This document shows, piece after piece, positions 36,889 to 45,573 of a DNA stretch of 64,000 nt. This stretch comes from Elusimicrobia bacterium GWA2_62_23. Lineage in GTDB: Bacteria > Elusimicrobiota > Elusimicrobia > Elusimicrobiales > UBA9959. The stretch spans positions 62,001-126,000 of the forward strand of contig MGTV01000037.1 of the NCBI GenBank assembly GCA_001799635.1. The letters are read 5' to 3'. Numbering within the stretch: position 1 is the first letter of the stretch; the number at the start of each line of letters is the position of its first letter. The notes beneath the pieces were generated by a model. That model saw nothing but the letters and a program-made list of their open reading frames with translations, did not search any database and was not told the origin of the DNA. The translations under genes were made by a program, and so were the position numbers.

Positions 36889-37204
36889 TGAGCAGGCGGG
36901 AAAAAGTTCTGCGGCAGCGCGAGTAAACCAGGCCGGCCAGGCCGCGGGCGAGAAAATTATCGCCGGTCGCCCGGCCTCTCACGTTTTTCCAGGGCACCAG
37001 GTGCGGCTCAAGCCGGCCGGCATCGTCGGCCAGCCAGGCACCGCGGGAGGTGGTCCGCAGCACACGGTGCAGCAGCGTCCTGCCCTTGTAGGAATAGACG
37101 GCGCAATCTCCGGGGCTCGGCCGACCGTCGATCACGAAGGCCAGCCCCCCCGGCCTGAAGACCGGGAGCATGCTGGACCCTTCCAGGAGGAAAGCGCGGG
37201 CCAT
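36881..37204 (-). CDS. S26 signal-peptidase-like protein, ER/archaeal-type Ser-His
   Basis: 107 aa; FLLEGSSMLPVFRPGGLAFV (SxMxP) and GDCAVYSYKGRTLLHRVLRT (GD...HRVL). Confidence 0.75.
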   Translation of the reverse strand: MARAFLLEGSSMLPVFRPGGLAFVIDGRPSPGDCAVYSYKGRTLLHRVLRTTSRGAWLADDAGRLEPHLVPWKNVRGRATGDNFLARGLAGLVYSRCRRTFSRLLNV

Positions 37205-37206
37205 GA

Positions 37207-37344
37207 TCAGGAGAATTTCCTAAGCGTCTTGCAAGCCAGCTGGCTGATGGGGCCGGTAATACACTTGCCGCAGGCCAGGGCGGCGGTCTCAAAGACCTTC
37301 TCGGTCCTCATCTTCGGTTTTTCATACACTTTTTTCTTCTTCAT
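37207..37344 (-). CDS. Candidate 45-aa RiPP precursor peptide
   Basis: Translated by hand: MKKKKVYEKPKMRTEKVFETAALACGKCITGPISQLACKTLRKFS*. GGAGGG ribosome-binding site before ATG; 2-nt gap to the S26 gene. Below the apparent size cutoff of the supplied ORF track. Confidence 0.8.
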   Translation of the reverse strand: MKKKKVYEKPKMRTEKVFETAALACGKCITGPISQLACKTLRKFS

Positions 37345-37376
37345 TTTTCCCTCCATCGGGCGCGGGGCCGCGGCGG

Positions 37377-37625
37377 CTAGGCCAACAGGCCGGCGCCCTG
37401 CAGTTCACGCACAAAATCGCCGACGTCCGCCAGCGCGGCGGCCTCGCCAACCTCGAACTGCGCCGCCAGTTCCGCTGCTATCTCGGCCTGGCTCCTGTTC
37501 TTTGCCAGGCCCTCCCAGATCACGGCGGCCGGGCCGTTCAGTTCATGCAGGCGGGCTTTGCCCGCGTCCACCACGAATAATTCGCCCGCCACCCGGCGGT
37601 AAGCCAGCCCTTTCTTTATTTTCAT
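37377..37625 (-). CDS. PqqD-family peptide chaperone / RiPP recognition element
   Basis: 82 aa; AGELFVVDAGKARLHELNGPAAVIWEGLAKNRSQAEIAAELAAQFEVGEAAALADVGDFVRELQGAGLL. Confidence 0.88.
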   Translation of the reverse strand: MKIKKGLAYRRVAGELFVVDAGKARLHELNGPAAVIWEGLAKNRSQAEIAAELAAQFEVGEAAALADVGDFVRELQGAGLLA

Positions 37626-38419
37626 CCTATAAGCTCCAGAAAATCCGCGCTATCCTTGGAGAAACCCAGCCTGCGGGCGGGCACCGCCGCCAGCAGCCTG
37701 CCGGCCGCCAGCAGGGCGGCGGCCGAAACTTCCGCCGACCTCGAAAAATTGACCAGGCAGCGCATGACCGTCCTGAACGCTTCCCCCGGGGCACATGGCA
37801 GGACCGAAGTCGCCGCGGCTTTCTTCAGGAGAAAGATCCCTCCGAGGGGCCAGTTGGCCTGCCGGCCGCCCGCGCGCATCTCACCCCAGAAAGGCGAACC
37901 GTAGACCCGCCAGCCGCGCGGCCCGGGCCGCAGCAGGTTGATCTCGTCGCTTATCACCTCGGCTCCGGCCTTAAGGGCGAGCTTTGCCAGCGTGGATTTA
38001 CCCGCGCCGGACTTGCCGGGAAAAACGTAAGCCTTCCCCCCCAGCGCTATCCCGGAGGAATGGAGCATCAAGCCGCCGGACTCGAGCAGGTTCCAGCTTA
38101 TCAAAGAGCGCAAAAAGGCGTCCAGGCACTGCTCGTTGGGAGCCGCGGCGGCTTTTCCCCGCCCTGCCCCGCTGAAGATCTCCGCGTTAAAGTCGCCGCG
38201 CCTCAACTCCAGCCGCCCGGCCGCGCTTTCCACGTAGGGGCGGAACGGCTCGCGCCTGTTCGGCCCCTCCGAGACAGCCAGCTCCAGGCCCCGCCCAGGT
38301 CTCTCAATGAAGGGCGCGTAGCGGCGTCTCAAAATTGTAATGATACCAGCCGAATCTGATTTGAAATCAACTCCAAAGCCGGCAATGGCGACCCCCAGCG
38401 CGCCGCGGCTCACGGCCAT
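37622..38419 (-). CDS. HprK-like serine kinase of the RiPP/PqqD-associated type
   Basis: LMLHSSGIALGGKAYVFPGKSGAGKSTLAKLALKAGAEVISDEINLLRPGPRGWRVYGSPFWGE; ORF open to 38449, start at MAVSRG chosen. Confidence 0.85.
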   Translation of the reverse strand: MAVSRGALGVAIAGFGVDFKSDSAGIITILRRRYAPFIERPGRGLELAVSEGPNRREPFRPYVESAAGRLELRRGDFNAEIFSGAGRGKAAAAPNEQCLDAFLRSLISWNLLESGGLMLHSSGIALGGKAYVFPGKSGAGKSTLAKLALKAGAEVISDEINLLRPGPRGWRVYGSPFWGEMRAGGRQANWPLGGIFLLKKAAATSVLPCAPGEAFRTVMRCLVNFSRSAEVSAAALLAAGRLLAAVPARRLGFSKDSADFLELIG

Positions 38420-40173
38420 GCCGCCGCATTGGGAGCCTGCTCTTCCCATGACTCCTTGATCAATACCACGTTCAGCGTAGGCAGCTTCAGTTTGGCGTCA
38501 TAGAACACCATGGTGTTGCCTGCCCCGGAAACGTCCCCTTCCACCCACATGGCCCCGTAGACATCCGAGTCTCCGGTACGGTTAAAATCTCCCCCCACGT
38601 ACAGGAAGCCGTAAACTCCCAGGTCCGCCCCCAGCGGCCCGCCTTCGCAGGTCATGCCGCATGAGCCGAAAGTGTAGGTGGCGGCGTTACTGTGCAAACC
38701 CGTGTCCCCGGGATACTGATTAGTAGAAGAAGTATCTATTTTGCGGTATTCCTTCCAGGCGGCCGCCGGTACCGCCACGGGTCCGCCGGGGCTGAAATTG
38801 TCGCCGCCGGAGACACCCAGGTTGCCCCTGACTATAACAGTACCGCGCAGGCCGTTTTGGCCGGCCCAGTTAACATTATTGTCCCAATACCAGGTCAGGT
38901 CCTTATTGCGCAGCGTGGAATAATTGTAGATGTTATTAACGGAGCAATTGGTGCAGCCCGAGCCGCCGTAAGAGCAGGTGACCGGCCCGCCGTAATAGGC
39001 GGAGCTGCAGCAGTTCATGCCGCCAATGGTAGTGGTGGAAAGGCTGTTGGCGCAGACGCAGCTGCCGCCGCCGCCGTCGCTGTCGGAACAGCCGTTACCG
39101 GTAGTAATATAGGTAAAATCGCAGGGGCTGCCGGCGTCCGAACAACCGGAGCCGGTGCAGCGCTTGCTGCAAACGCAATTGGCGCCGGCGCCGTCGCTGT
39201 CCGTGCACCCGGCGCCGGTGCACAGTTTGCCGTAGCTGGTGCCGCTGCAGCTGCAGCTGGCGCCGGAATCCACGCAGGCGTAGCCGGCGCAGACATTATT
39301 GTCGCAGGAGCAGTTGGCCCCCGGGTCCGTGCAGGCGCTGCCCACCGCGTACTTGGTGCGGGTGCAGTCCGCGCCGGGGTCGGCGCAGGCGGAGCCTGCG
39401 CAGGGCGTATAGACCACGGTATAACTGTCCACCGCCACATCGTCGCAGTTCAGCGTGCCGGTGGCCGCGGCGGAGGCTTTCATGGTGGCAAAATCGAATT
39501 GCGGCAGCTCCGGCACGTCATAGTCGGACCACCACTCCACGCCGTCCGTATTGGACGGATTGAGGTCGCCGGTGGGGTCGAAAGGCCGGACTACCTGCTT
39601 GGAGAGCTTCCTGGGAAAACCGTTGGTGAGGCCGCCGCCCGACACGGTGATGTCCCCCATGGCCAGCACCGGCCCCCAATGCACCACCGAGGCCCCGGTG
39701 GCGCTCATGTTGGAACCGGTGATAATGGCCCCAAGCACGCTGGTATTGGTGTAAACGGCCTTGATAGAACGGGTCTCGGCGTTATTGGCGTTGCGCCCCT
39801 CGCCTATTATCGTGAGCTGGTCGGAGACGGGCCCGGAGCAGATATAGATCCGGTAGGAGCCGCCGGTCACATCGCGGTAGGTAACGTCAAAGTTGTAGCC
39901 CGGGATAGAACCGCCGGCCGCTATCAAGCCGTAGGTGGCGGTGGAACTTTTCACCTTCCAGTAGCCGCGGTCCACCGCGGTTTCCGCCAGGTTGAAGGCG
40001 GAACTGGAGGCCTGGTCCTTGGTAGAGATCTTGGTATCTTCCTGCACCCACTTGACCATTACCGGCACCACTATCATCAGGAACAGCATTATGACCAGGA
40101 CCGCGGGCAGGAGGAACCCCCGGCGTCGGCAGACCGGGAATATCCGGGCGGAAAAAATATTTTTAAAGTTCAT
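38410..40173 (-). CDS. PilX-like prepilin/pilus assembly protein with a Cys-rich insert
   Basis: 587 aa; RRRGFLLPAVLVIMLFLMIVVPVMVKWVQEDTK N-terminal helix; more than 20 Cys in the central region. Confidence 0.72.
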   Translation of the reverse strand: MNFKNIFSARIFPVCRRRGFLLPAVLVIMLFLMIVVPVMVKWVQEDTKISTKDQASSSAFNLAETAVDRGYWKVKSSTATYGLIAAGGSIPGYNFDVTYRDVTGGSYRIYICSGPVSDQLTIIGEGRNANNAETRSIKAVYTNTSVLGAIITGSNMSATGASVVHWGPVLAMGDITVSGGGLTNGFPRKLSKQVVRPFDPTGDLNPSNTDGVEWWSDYDVPELPQFDFATMKASAAATGTLNCDDVAVDSYTVVYTPCAGSACADPGADCTRTKYAVGSACTDPGANCSCDNNVCAGYACVDSGASCSCSGTSYGKLCTGAGCTDSDGAGANCVCSKRCTGSGCSDAGSPCDFTYITTGNGCSDSDGGGGSCVCANSLSTTTIGGMNCCSSAYYGGPVTCSYGGSGCTNCSVNNIYNYSTLRNKDLTWYWDNNVNWAGQNGLRGTVIVRGNLGVSGGDNFSPGGPVAVPAAAWKEYRKIDTSSTNQYPGDTGLHSNAATYTFGSCGMTCEGGPLGADLGVYGFLYVGGDFNRTGDSDVYGAMWVEGDVSGAGNTMVFYDAKLKLPTLNVVLIKESWEEQAPNAAAWP

Positions 40174-40189
40174 ATCTGTACCCGTTCGG

Positions 40190-40693
40190 CTACTCGTTCA
40201 TTATCCGGACCTTTTCGGAGGCCATGTGCAGGGCCTTCTTCCTGCCTTCGAAGATCTCTTTTTCCATGGTAAGCGACACCGAGATTATGCCCATGTCGTC
40301 GGACCGCGGGAACGTGAACGCCAGGTACTTAAGGTTCCGGGAAAGCGGCCGTTTGCTGGTACCGAAAACCTGGTAAAGCGTGGTGCCTTCCTGCTGGAAC
40401 ACCATGAGCGTTCCTTGCTGTTTGGTGAAAGAGATCTTGGAATAGAACGGCTGGCTGTTGCTGGCCCGGCTCAGAGTAACGCTTTCGGAAGTGGCCTGGC
40501 GGAGGTTGCGCGTTATGACGTACATTACCGAACGCGCCTCCTGCTGCAGCTCCACCCGGGTGCGGTTGAGGATGAACTGACGGTTAGCCTGCAGCATCAG
40601 GGGGGCCGCCACCGTGAACAGCGTGGAGACTATGCCCACCACCATGAGCATCTCCAGCAGGGTCACGCCCGGACGGAGGTTCCTGCCTACCAT
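40190..40693 (-). CDS. PilW/GspJ-like minor pseudopilin
   Basis: 167 aa; class III signal LRPGVTLLEMLMVVGIVSTLFTVAAPLML. Confidence 0.82.
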   Translation of the reverse strand: MVGRNLRPGVTLLEMLMVVGIVSTLFTVAAPLMLQANRQFILNRTRVELQQEARSVMYVITRNLRQATSESVTLSRASNSQPFYSKISFTKQQGTLMVFQQEGTTLYQVFGTSKRPLSRNLKYLAFTFPRSDDMGIISVSLTMEKEIFEGRKKALHMASEKVRIMNE

Positions 40694-43275
40694 AAGAAAT
40701 CCACCCCCGAAGTGGTCTGCCCCGGAGTGACCAGAACGTTAGCTGTAGTAGTGGAGACTATACTGACCGCCATCCCGGACGGGGTCGGATAGTACGCATA
40801 GACCTTGTACGGGGTAGTGGTGCTGCCGCGGACCTCGGCCAGGTAGGTGCCGTCCTCCAGGCTCGAGACCAGGTAGTATGGCGTGCCGGTCAGCGTGGCG
40901 ACGCTGAGATCGGGCGGAGCCGGCGGGGTGCCGGTCAGCGTGGCGGTGGTCACCACTATAAGGACCCCGGTCCTGATAGGCTGGCCGCCGGACCTCACTG
41001 CCCCGGTAACGTACCCCATGGCTCCGGAAATGGTAAAGGTATCCGAGAAAATAGTGACCCCGGAGGTATCCACCGTCTCCATCACGATGTCGGGAGTGGC
41101 CAGCTCATGGGAGCCGACCGCCGGCTGCACATAGTAGAGGCCGGTGCTGACGTTGACCGAGGTGAAGCGCCCGTCCAAGCCGCTTACCTGCTGGTCCCTC
41201 GCGATGCCGTTGCCGTCGATTATGGCAACCGCAATTCCCGGCAGAGGGTTGATGCCGTCACGCGTGATGAAACCGCTCAGGCGGCCGCCCTGGTACAGCG
41301 TAAAATCCACACCGGAATGTATCTCCCCGGCTTCTATCTGTATGGAGTTAGAGGATTGCGTAACGTACAGGGCCGTTCCCCCCACCGCCGGGTTGGCCGT
41401 TATGTCCACGATGCCCGGCATGACCCGCAGAGTATAACGGCCGTTGGAGGTGCTGGCCGTGGTGGGCGAACCCATGGCTCCCGGTGTTACCACAATAGCC
41501 GGGCTTATGGGAGAGTTCGCGGCGCTGAGTATGCGCCCGGTGATGAGCCCCTCGGTTATCGCCTCGTCCAGAAAAGTGTCCTGGCCCGGGAACGTGTGAA
41601 CGGACCCGGCCGACGCTATGACCACGCTGGATTGCTCCAGGCTGTAGGCGCCGCTGCTCAGCAGCACGCGCCAGGTCCCGGTGGCCACGTCCACCAAGCG
41701 GAAATAAGCCGAGGGAGTGGCGCCGGCCGCGACCGCCAGCGCCGAGCCCGAAAGCCCGTCATCGGCGGTAACCACGGCGCCCACCGCGGGAGTTGCCGCC
41801 AACACGGTCCGTGCCGGGGTGCCGGTGCAGCCGGGAGCGAAGGGGATGGGCTGGTAACCGACTATGTCGACATTGTTGTTGTTGGCGTCGTAACCGGGAC
41901 CGTAGGAAGCGTCCACCCCGGCGGTGCTGGCCTTGCGGACATACGCCTCGTTGCGCTGGAGGCCTACGCCCTGATCATAGCCGTCGGTCTCGAAGAACGG
42001 CGCGGACTTGCTCTCGCTGTTCCTGTCCCAACCCACCTGGTCCATGACCTTTCCGTCGTCGACGCGGTACAGCTCGACGGCGCCGGCGCCTTCCCCGCCG
42101 CCGTCCTCGAAGACCGGGACGATGTTCTGGTCGATGGCGAAATGCGGAAAACTTGCCACCGGGTTGCCGGCGCTCCAAACAGCGTCGGCCTCCACCTCGC
42201 CGCCGCCGGCACGTATAGTGCCGGTGTTGGCGAACACATAGAAGCCGCCCGGGGATATATCATCGTTGATATAGTCTATGGAGATGACGTTCTTGGAGGG
42301 ATCGCCGACCCGCTGGAATTTGAGCCCTATCTCTCCGTTGACCGTCCAGGTATAGGTGGTAGGATTGAACACCTCCACATATTCCTGATCATACCCGGAA
42401 GAACTCACGGTGCTGCCGACTATCTGGCTGATGACAAGGTGGTCCGCTATCCAGACATAGCCGTCTATGGTGCCGGTAGCCATGCGGACCAGGTCAAAGG
42501 TCTGCGTCTGGGTCTGATTGGCGCCTATATAGACCGACCGGGTCTGCGGGAAATAATTTTCCGCGGTGGCCGACAGGGTATAGCCCCCGGGAGAGGCGTA
42601 AAAATTATATTGGCCGGTGATGTCGGCCGTGTCCCGCCAGCCGGAATTCTCGACCACGCTCACCAGGGCGCCGTTTATCGGGGCCAGGCCGTTGGAATCG
42701 CGGACGTAGCCGTTGAAGGCGGAGTTGGACATGACCGTATCGGGATTGGACATGATATTGCGCAGGGAGAGTTTGCGCTTAACTCCGCCCTGCTCCCAGA
42801 CCACGTGCACGGTTATAAGCTTCATGCCGGTGTCGGGAATATTCGGAGCCAGCAGGGTTATGCCGCCGGAATCTTCCCGCGCCACCTGCACATAAGTGTA
42901 ACGGGTATAGACGACCCCGGCTTCCTTTACGCTTTCCGGGGGGAAATACCCGGTGTCGTAGTCCAGCGTCTCCGGCGTGAAGTCCACGGAGTTGTGGGCA
43001 GGGTCGGAAGTTACCAACACCTGGTAGTAGACCTTCTGCTTGAGGATCTGCATCTTCTCCTGCGCCAGGTTGGAGGCCAGGGTGCGGTTCTTAGAGGCCT
43101 GTATCGCCTTCTGGATATAACTGAAAGAACCGGCCAGACCGGCTATGGCTATGGTCAGGATGGACACCGCTATCATCAGCTCTATGAGCGTAACGCCGCG
43201 GCGCAAAAATCCGGCGGGACAGGGGGCCCGGCGTTCTTTGGGAGGCAGCTGGATTTTTTCCGGCGTCATACTCAT
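40687..43275 (-). CDS. Very large PilV-like prepilin with carboxypeptidase-regulatory-like and lamin-tail-like domains
   Basis: 862 aa; RRGVTLIELMIAVSILTIAIAGLAGSF prepilin signal; FNGYVRDSNGLAPINGALVSVVENSGWRDTADITGQYNFYASPGGYTLSA; LVISQIVGST..GYDQEYVEVFNPT. Confidence 0.82.
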   Translation of the reverse strand: MSMTPEKIQLPPKERRAPCPAGFLRRGVTLIELMIAVSILTIAIAGLAGSFSYIQKAIQASKNRTLASNLAQEKMQILKQKVYYQVLVTSDPAHNSVDFTPETLDYDTGYFPPESVKEAGVVYTRYTYVQVAREDSGGITLLAPNIPDTGMKLITVHVVWEQGGVKRKLSLRNIMSNPDTVMSNSAFNGYVRDSNGLAPINGALVSVVENSGWRDTADITGQYNFYASPGGYTLSATAENYFPQTRSVYIGANQTQTQTFDLVRMATGTIDGYVWIADHLVISQIVGSTVSSSGYDQEYVEVFNPTTYTWTVNGEIGLKFQRVGDPSKNVISIDYINDDISPGGFYVFANTGTIRAGGGEVEADAVWSAGNPVASFPHFAIDQNIVPVFEDGGGEGAGAVELYRVDDGKVMDQVGWDRNSESKSAPFFETDGYDQGVGLQRNEAYVRKASTAGVDASYGPGYDANNNNVDIVGYQPIPFAPGCTGTPARTVLAATPAVGAVVTADDGLSGSALAVAAGATPSAYFRLVDVATGTWRVLLSSGAYSLEQSSVVIASAGSVHTFPGQDTFLDEAITEGLITGRILSAANSPISPAIVVTPGAMGSPTTASTSNGRYTLRVMPGIVDITANPAVGGTALYVTQSSNSIQIEAGEIHSGVDFTLYQGGRLSGFITRDGINPLPGIAVAIIDGNGIARDQQVSGLDGRFTSVNVSTGLYYVQPAVGSHELATPDIVMETVDTSGVTIFSDTFTISGAMGYVTGAVRSGGQPIRTGVLIVVTTATLTGTPPAPPDLSVATLTGTPYYLVSSLEDGTYLAEVRGSTTTPYKVYAYYPTPSGMAVSIVSTTTANVLVTPGQTTSGVDFLW

Positions 43276-43375
43276 AGTATACAGGAACCGTGCGACAAAA
43301 ATGTCAAAAAAAGGTCAAATCTTGCGCAAACCGCGCGGCCGCGGAGGCTGGGCCTCCGCGACCTGGCGGTCCTGG

Positions 43376-44170
43376 TTACGGATAGGACCCGGCGTCCTCT
43401 TCGGCGGCGGCTTCTTTGCCCGTGGGCTTGGCACCGGCGGGTTCTTCGGCCGGGGCAGCGGGCGCTTCGGCCGCAGGGGGAGCCTTCCTTTTCAGGCGGC
43501 GCTTCTTGGGCATGGCCTGGGCGCCGGGCTCCTGGTCCACCATTACCTGCCCCGCTTCTTCCTCCGCGGGTACGGCGGCTTTATCGGCGGGAGCGGCGCC
43601 GGCCGGCACCCCGCGGACGGCGTTGGGGGCTTTCCTCTTCAGGCGGCGCTTCTTCTTAAGAACGGGCTTGGCCGCGCCCTCGTCCGCAGGCTGGGCCTCT
43701 TCCAGGGCGGGCGCTTCCGGCTTGGGCGCAGGCTTGCGGCTTTCCGCCACCATCGCGTCGAATTCCTGGCGCTGTTCGTCGTCGAGGTACTCGCGCACGG
43801 TGTCGGGCAGCTCGCGGTGGATCTTCTGCATGGCGTGGCGGGCGTCGTTCATCTTATAGCGCCACTTCCGCTCCTCCACGGAGCTTTTCTCATATTCCTT
43901 CATCAGCTTGTCGAACTCGGCGGTTTTCTTGTTCACGGCGGAGGTTATGCGCTCCTCCTGCTTGGAACTGAGCCGCAGCGCTGAAGAGGTCTCGGCTATT
44001 ACCCGGTTGGCATCGGGGCGCTGCACCGGCTCCAGGGACTCCGCGGCTTCCGCCTTGGCCTCCATTTTGGCGTCGCTCAGCCCCGGCAGGCTGTCCAGGT
44101 CGGGCCGGCCGCCCTGGGCCGCCGCCGGCGCGGCAGCCAGCGCGAGCGTAAGAATGAACAGTTTTTTCAT
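43376..44170 (-). CDS. Secreted protein with charged helical domain and two KKRRLKRKAP basic repeats
   Basis: Signal peptide MKKLFILTLALAAAPAAAQ; ALRLSSKQEERITSAVNKKTAEFDKLM...; Ala/Pro-rich tail. Confidence 0.6.
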   Translation of the reverse strand: MKKLFILTLALAAAPAAAQGGRPDLDSLPGLSDAKMEAKAEAAESLEPVQRPDANRVIAETSSALRLSSKQEERITSAVNKKTAEFDKLMKEYEKSSVEERKWRYKMNDARHAMQKIHRELPDTVREYLDDEQRQEFDAMVAESRKPAPKPEAPALEEAQPADEGAAKPVLKKKRRLKRKAPNAVRGVPAGAAPADKAAVPAEEEAGQVMVDQEPGAQAMPKKRRLKRKAPPAAEAPAAPAEEPAGAKPTGKEAAAEEDAGSYP

Positions 44171-44207
44171 CGGTTCCTCCAATAGACTAGGCTCTTTTCC
44201 ACTCCCT

Positions 44208-45440
44208 CTAATCGACTAAATCGGCTATGGCCACCCGGCTGGTATGCTCGGTGCGGCCCCAGAAATCCGTGCCGCGCAAAACGCCGGCCACGAAGACCGG
44301 CAGCCGCAGCACCCCGAGCGCCGGCTGCAGGAAATACGCCAGCAGCAGCGAAAGGGGGGCGCGCTCCAGCAACAGAGCTACCGCCGGGTAAAGCAGCAGC
44401 GGCAGCAGGGCCAGCAGTTTCATGGCGTGTTCGGCCCCGGGGAGGCTCGCGTACAGCCAGAGTATGATATTGAAAGAGTCCCGGGTGGCCCACACCAGAG
44501 CGGCTCCGGCGAGCACCGCGGCGAAGCGGTAGGTCTGCGCGCAGTAGATGCCGCCTTCCAGGGCCTTCAGGTCCGCCCTGCGCAGCGCCCTGGCGAACAG
44601 GCCCGGGAGGTGCCGGCGGGCGGTGTCCAGCGAGCCGCGGGTCCAGCGGATGGTGCGGCAGAGGTACTGGTTCAGCGTTTCCGGCTCCTCGTCGTAAACC
44701 ACCGCGTCCTCGGCCCAGGCTATGCGCACGCCGTGGCGGATCAGGCGCATCTGCATCTCCAGGTCTTCGGTCAGGCAGGTCTCGTCCCAGGGGAATTTGG
44801 CGGCCACCGCGGCCGAGAAGCACATGCCCTTGCCGTGCAGCGTGGCGGAAAGCCCCAGCGCCTGGCGGGGCAGCTGGGCGAAGCGGTTGGAAACGATGTG
44901 GCCTGAGGCAAGTATGCGGGCCAGCCACACCCCGGAGTTCTTGGCTAGCTGCCGCCCCTGCGCGGCCTCGGCCCCGGCCTCCAGGTGGTCGTTCATGACG
45001 GAGAGAAAACCGGGATGGGCCAGGGAATCGGCGTCGAAATAACACAACGCGTCGTAGCCCCCGGGCAGGATCAGGGCGGTAGCCCATTTCAGCGCGCGGC
45101 CTTTGCCGGCTTTAACTCCGGGGCCGGCGTGGTCCAGCACCTTGGCGCCGGCGGCCGCCGCGGCGGCGGCCGTACCGTCCGTGCAGTGGTCGGTTATCAC
45201 GAAAATGTCGAAAAGCCCGGCCGGGTAATCCAGGCGCCGCAGGCTCTCTACCGCCAGACCTATGACGCCCTCCTCGTTATGGGCGGGGACCAGCAGGGCG
45301 AAGCGCCGCTGCCGGGCCGCGCGGGCGGGCCTGGGAGCGGGGGCGAAACCCCGCAAACTTAGCAGCAAATAGAACAAGCCCGACAGGAAAACGAAAGCCT
45401 GTATCAGGTTGGAAAGCACCGCCGCCATGGTTTGCCCCAT
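44208..45440 (-). CDS. Family 2 glycosyltransferase, membrane-associated
   Basis: FALLVPAHNEEGVIG, DALCYFDADSLAHPGF, CLTEDLEMQMRLIRHG, RTIRWTRGSLDTARRH; start trimmed to MGQTMAAV. Confidence 0.88.
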   Translation of the reverse strand: MGQTMAAVLSNLIQAFVFLSGLFYLLLSLRGFAPAPRPARAARQRRFALLVPAHNEEGVIGLAVESLRRLDYPAGLFDIFVITDHCTDGTAAAAAAAGAKVLDHAGPGVKAGKGRALKWATALILPGGYDALCYFDADSLAHPGFLSVMNDHLEAGAEAAQGRQLAKNSGVWLARILASGHIVSNRFAQLPRQALGLSATLHGKGMCFSAAVAAKFPWDETCLTEDLEMQMRLIRHGVRIAWAEDAVVYDEEPETLNQYLCRTIRWTRGSLDTARRHLPGLFARALRRADLKALEGGIYCAQTYRFAAVLAGAALVWATRDSFNIILWLYASLPGAEHAMKLLALLPLLLYPAVALLLERAPLSLLLAYFLQPALGVLRLPVFVAGVLRGTDFWGRTEHTSRVAIADLVD

Positions 45441-45573
45441 AAGATACCAGCCGGGCGCCCGAGGGCTCCGGCTATGGATATCGATAATTATAACACAATT
45501 CCCTTGAAAGGCAAGAGCCGGCCCGGGCCGCGGCGTATTACGCATTGACTTAGGCCTTATTCGGTGTTATATT

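Noticed and set aside
37207-37344. Lipoprotein or Sec signal peptide reading of ...ALAC...
   Set aside because: No hydrophobic segment precedes the Cys; residues 1-19 are highly charged, so a RiPP leader is the better explanation
43276-43375. TTGACA / TATACT promoter for the large prepilin gene
   Set aside because: The spacer is about 20 nt and the -10 box abuts the annotated ATG, so neither the promoter nor the exact start is convincing without TSS data
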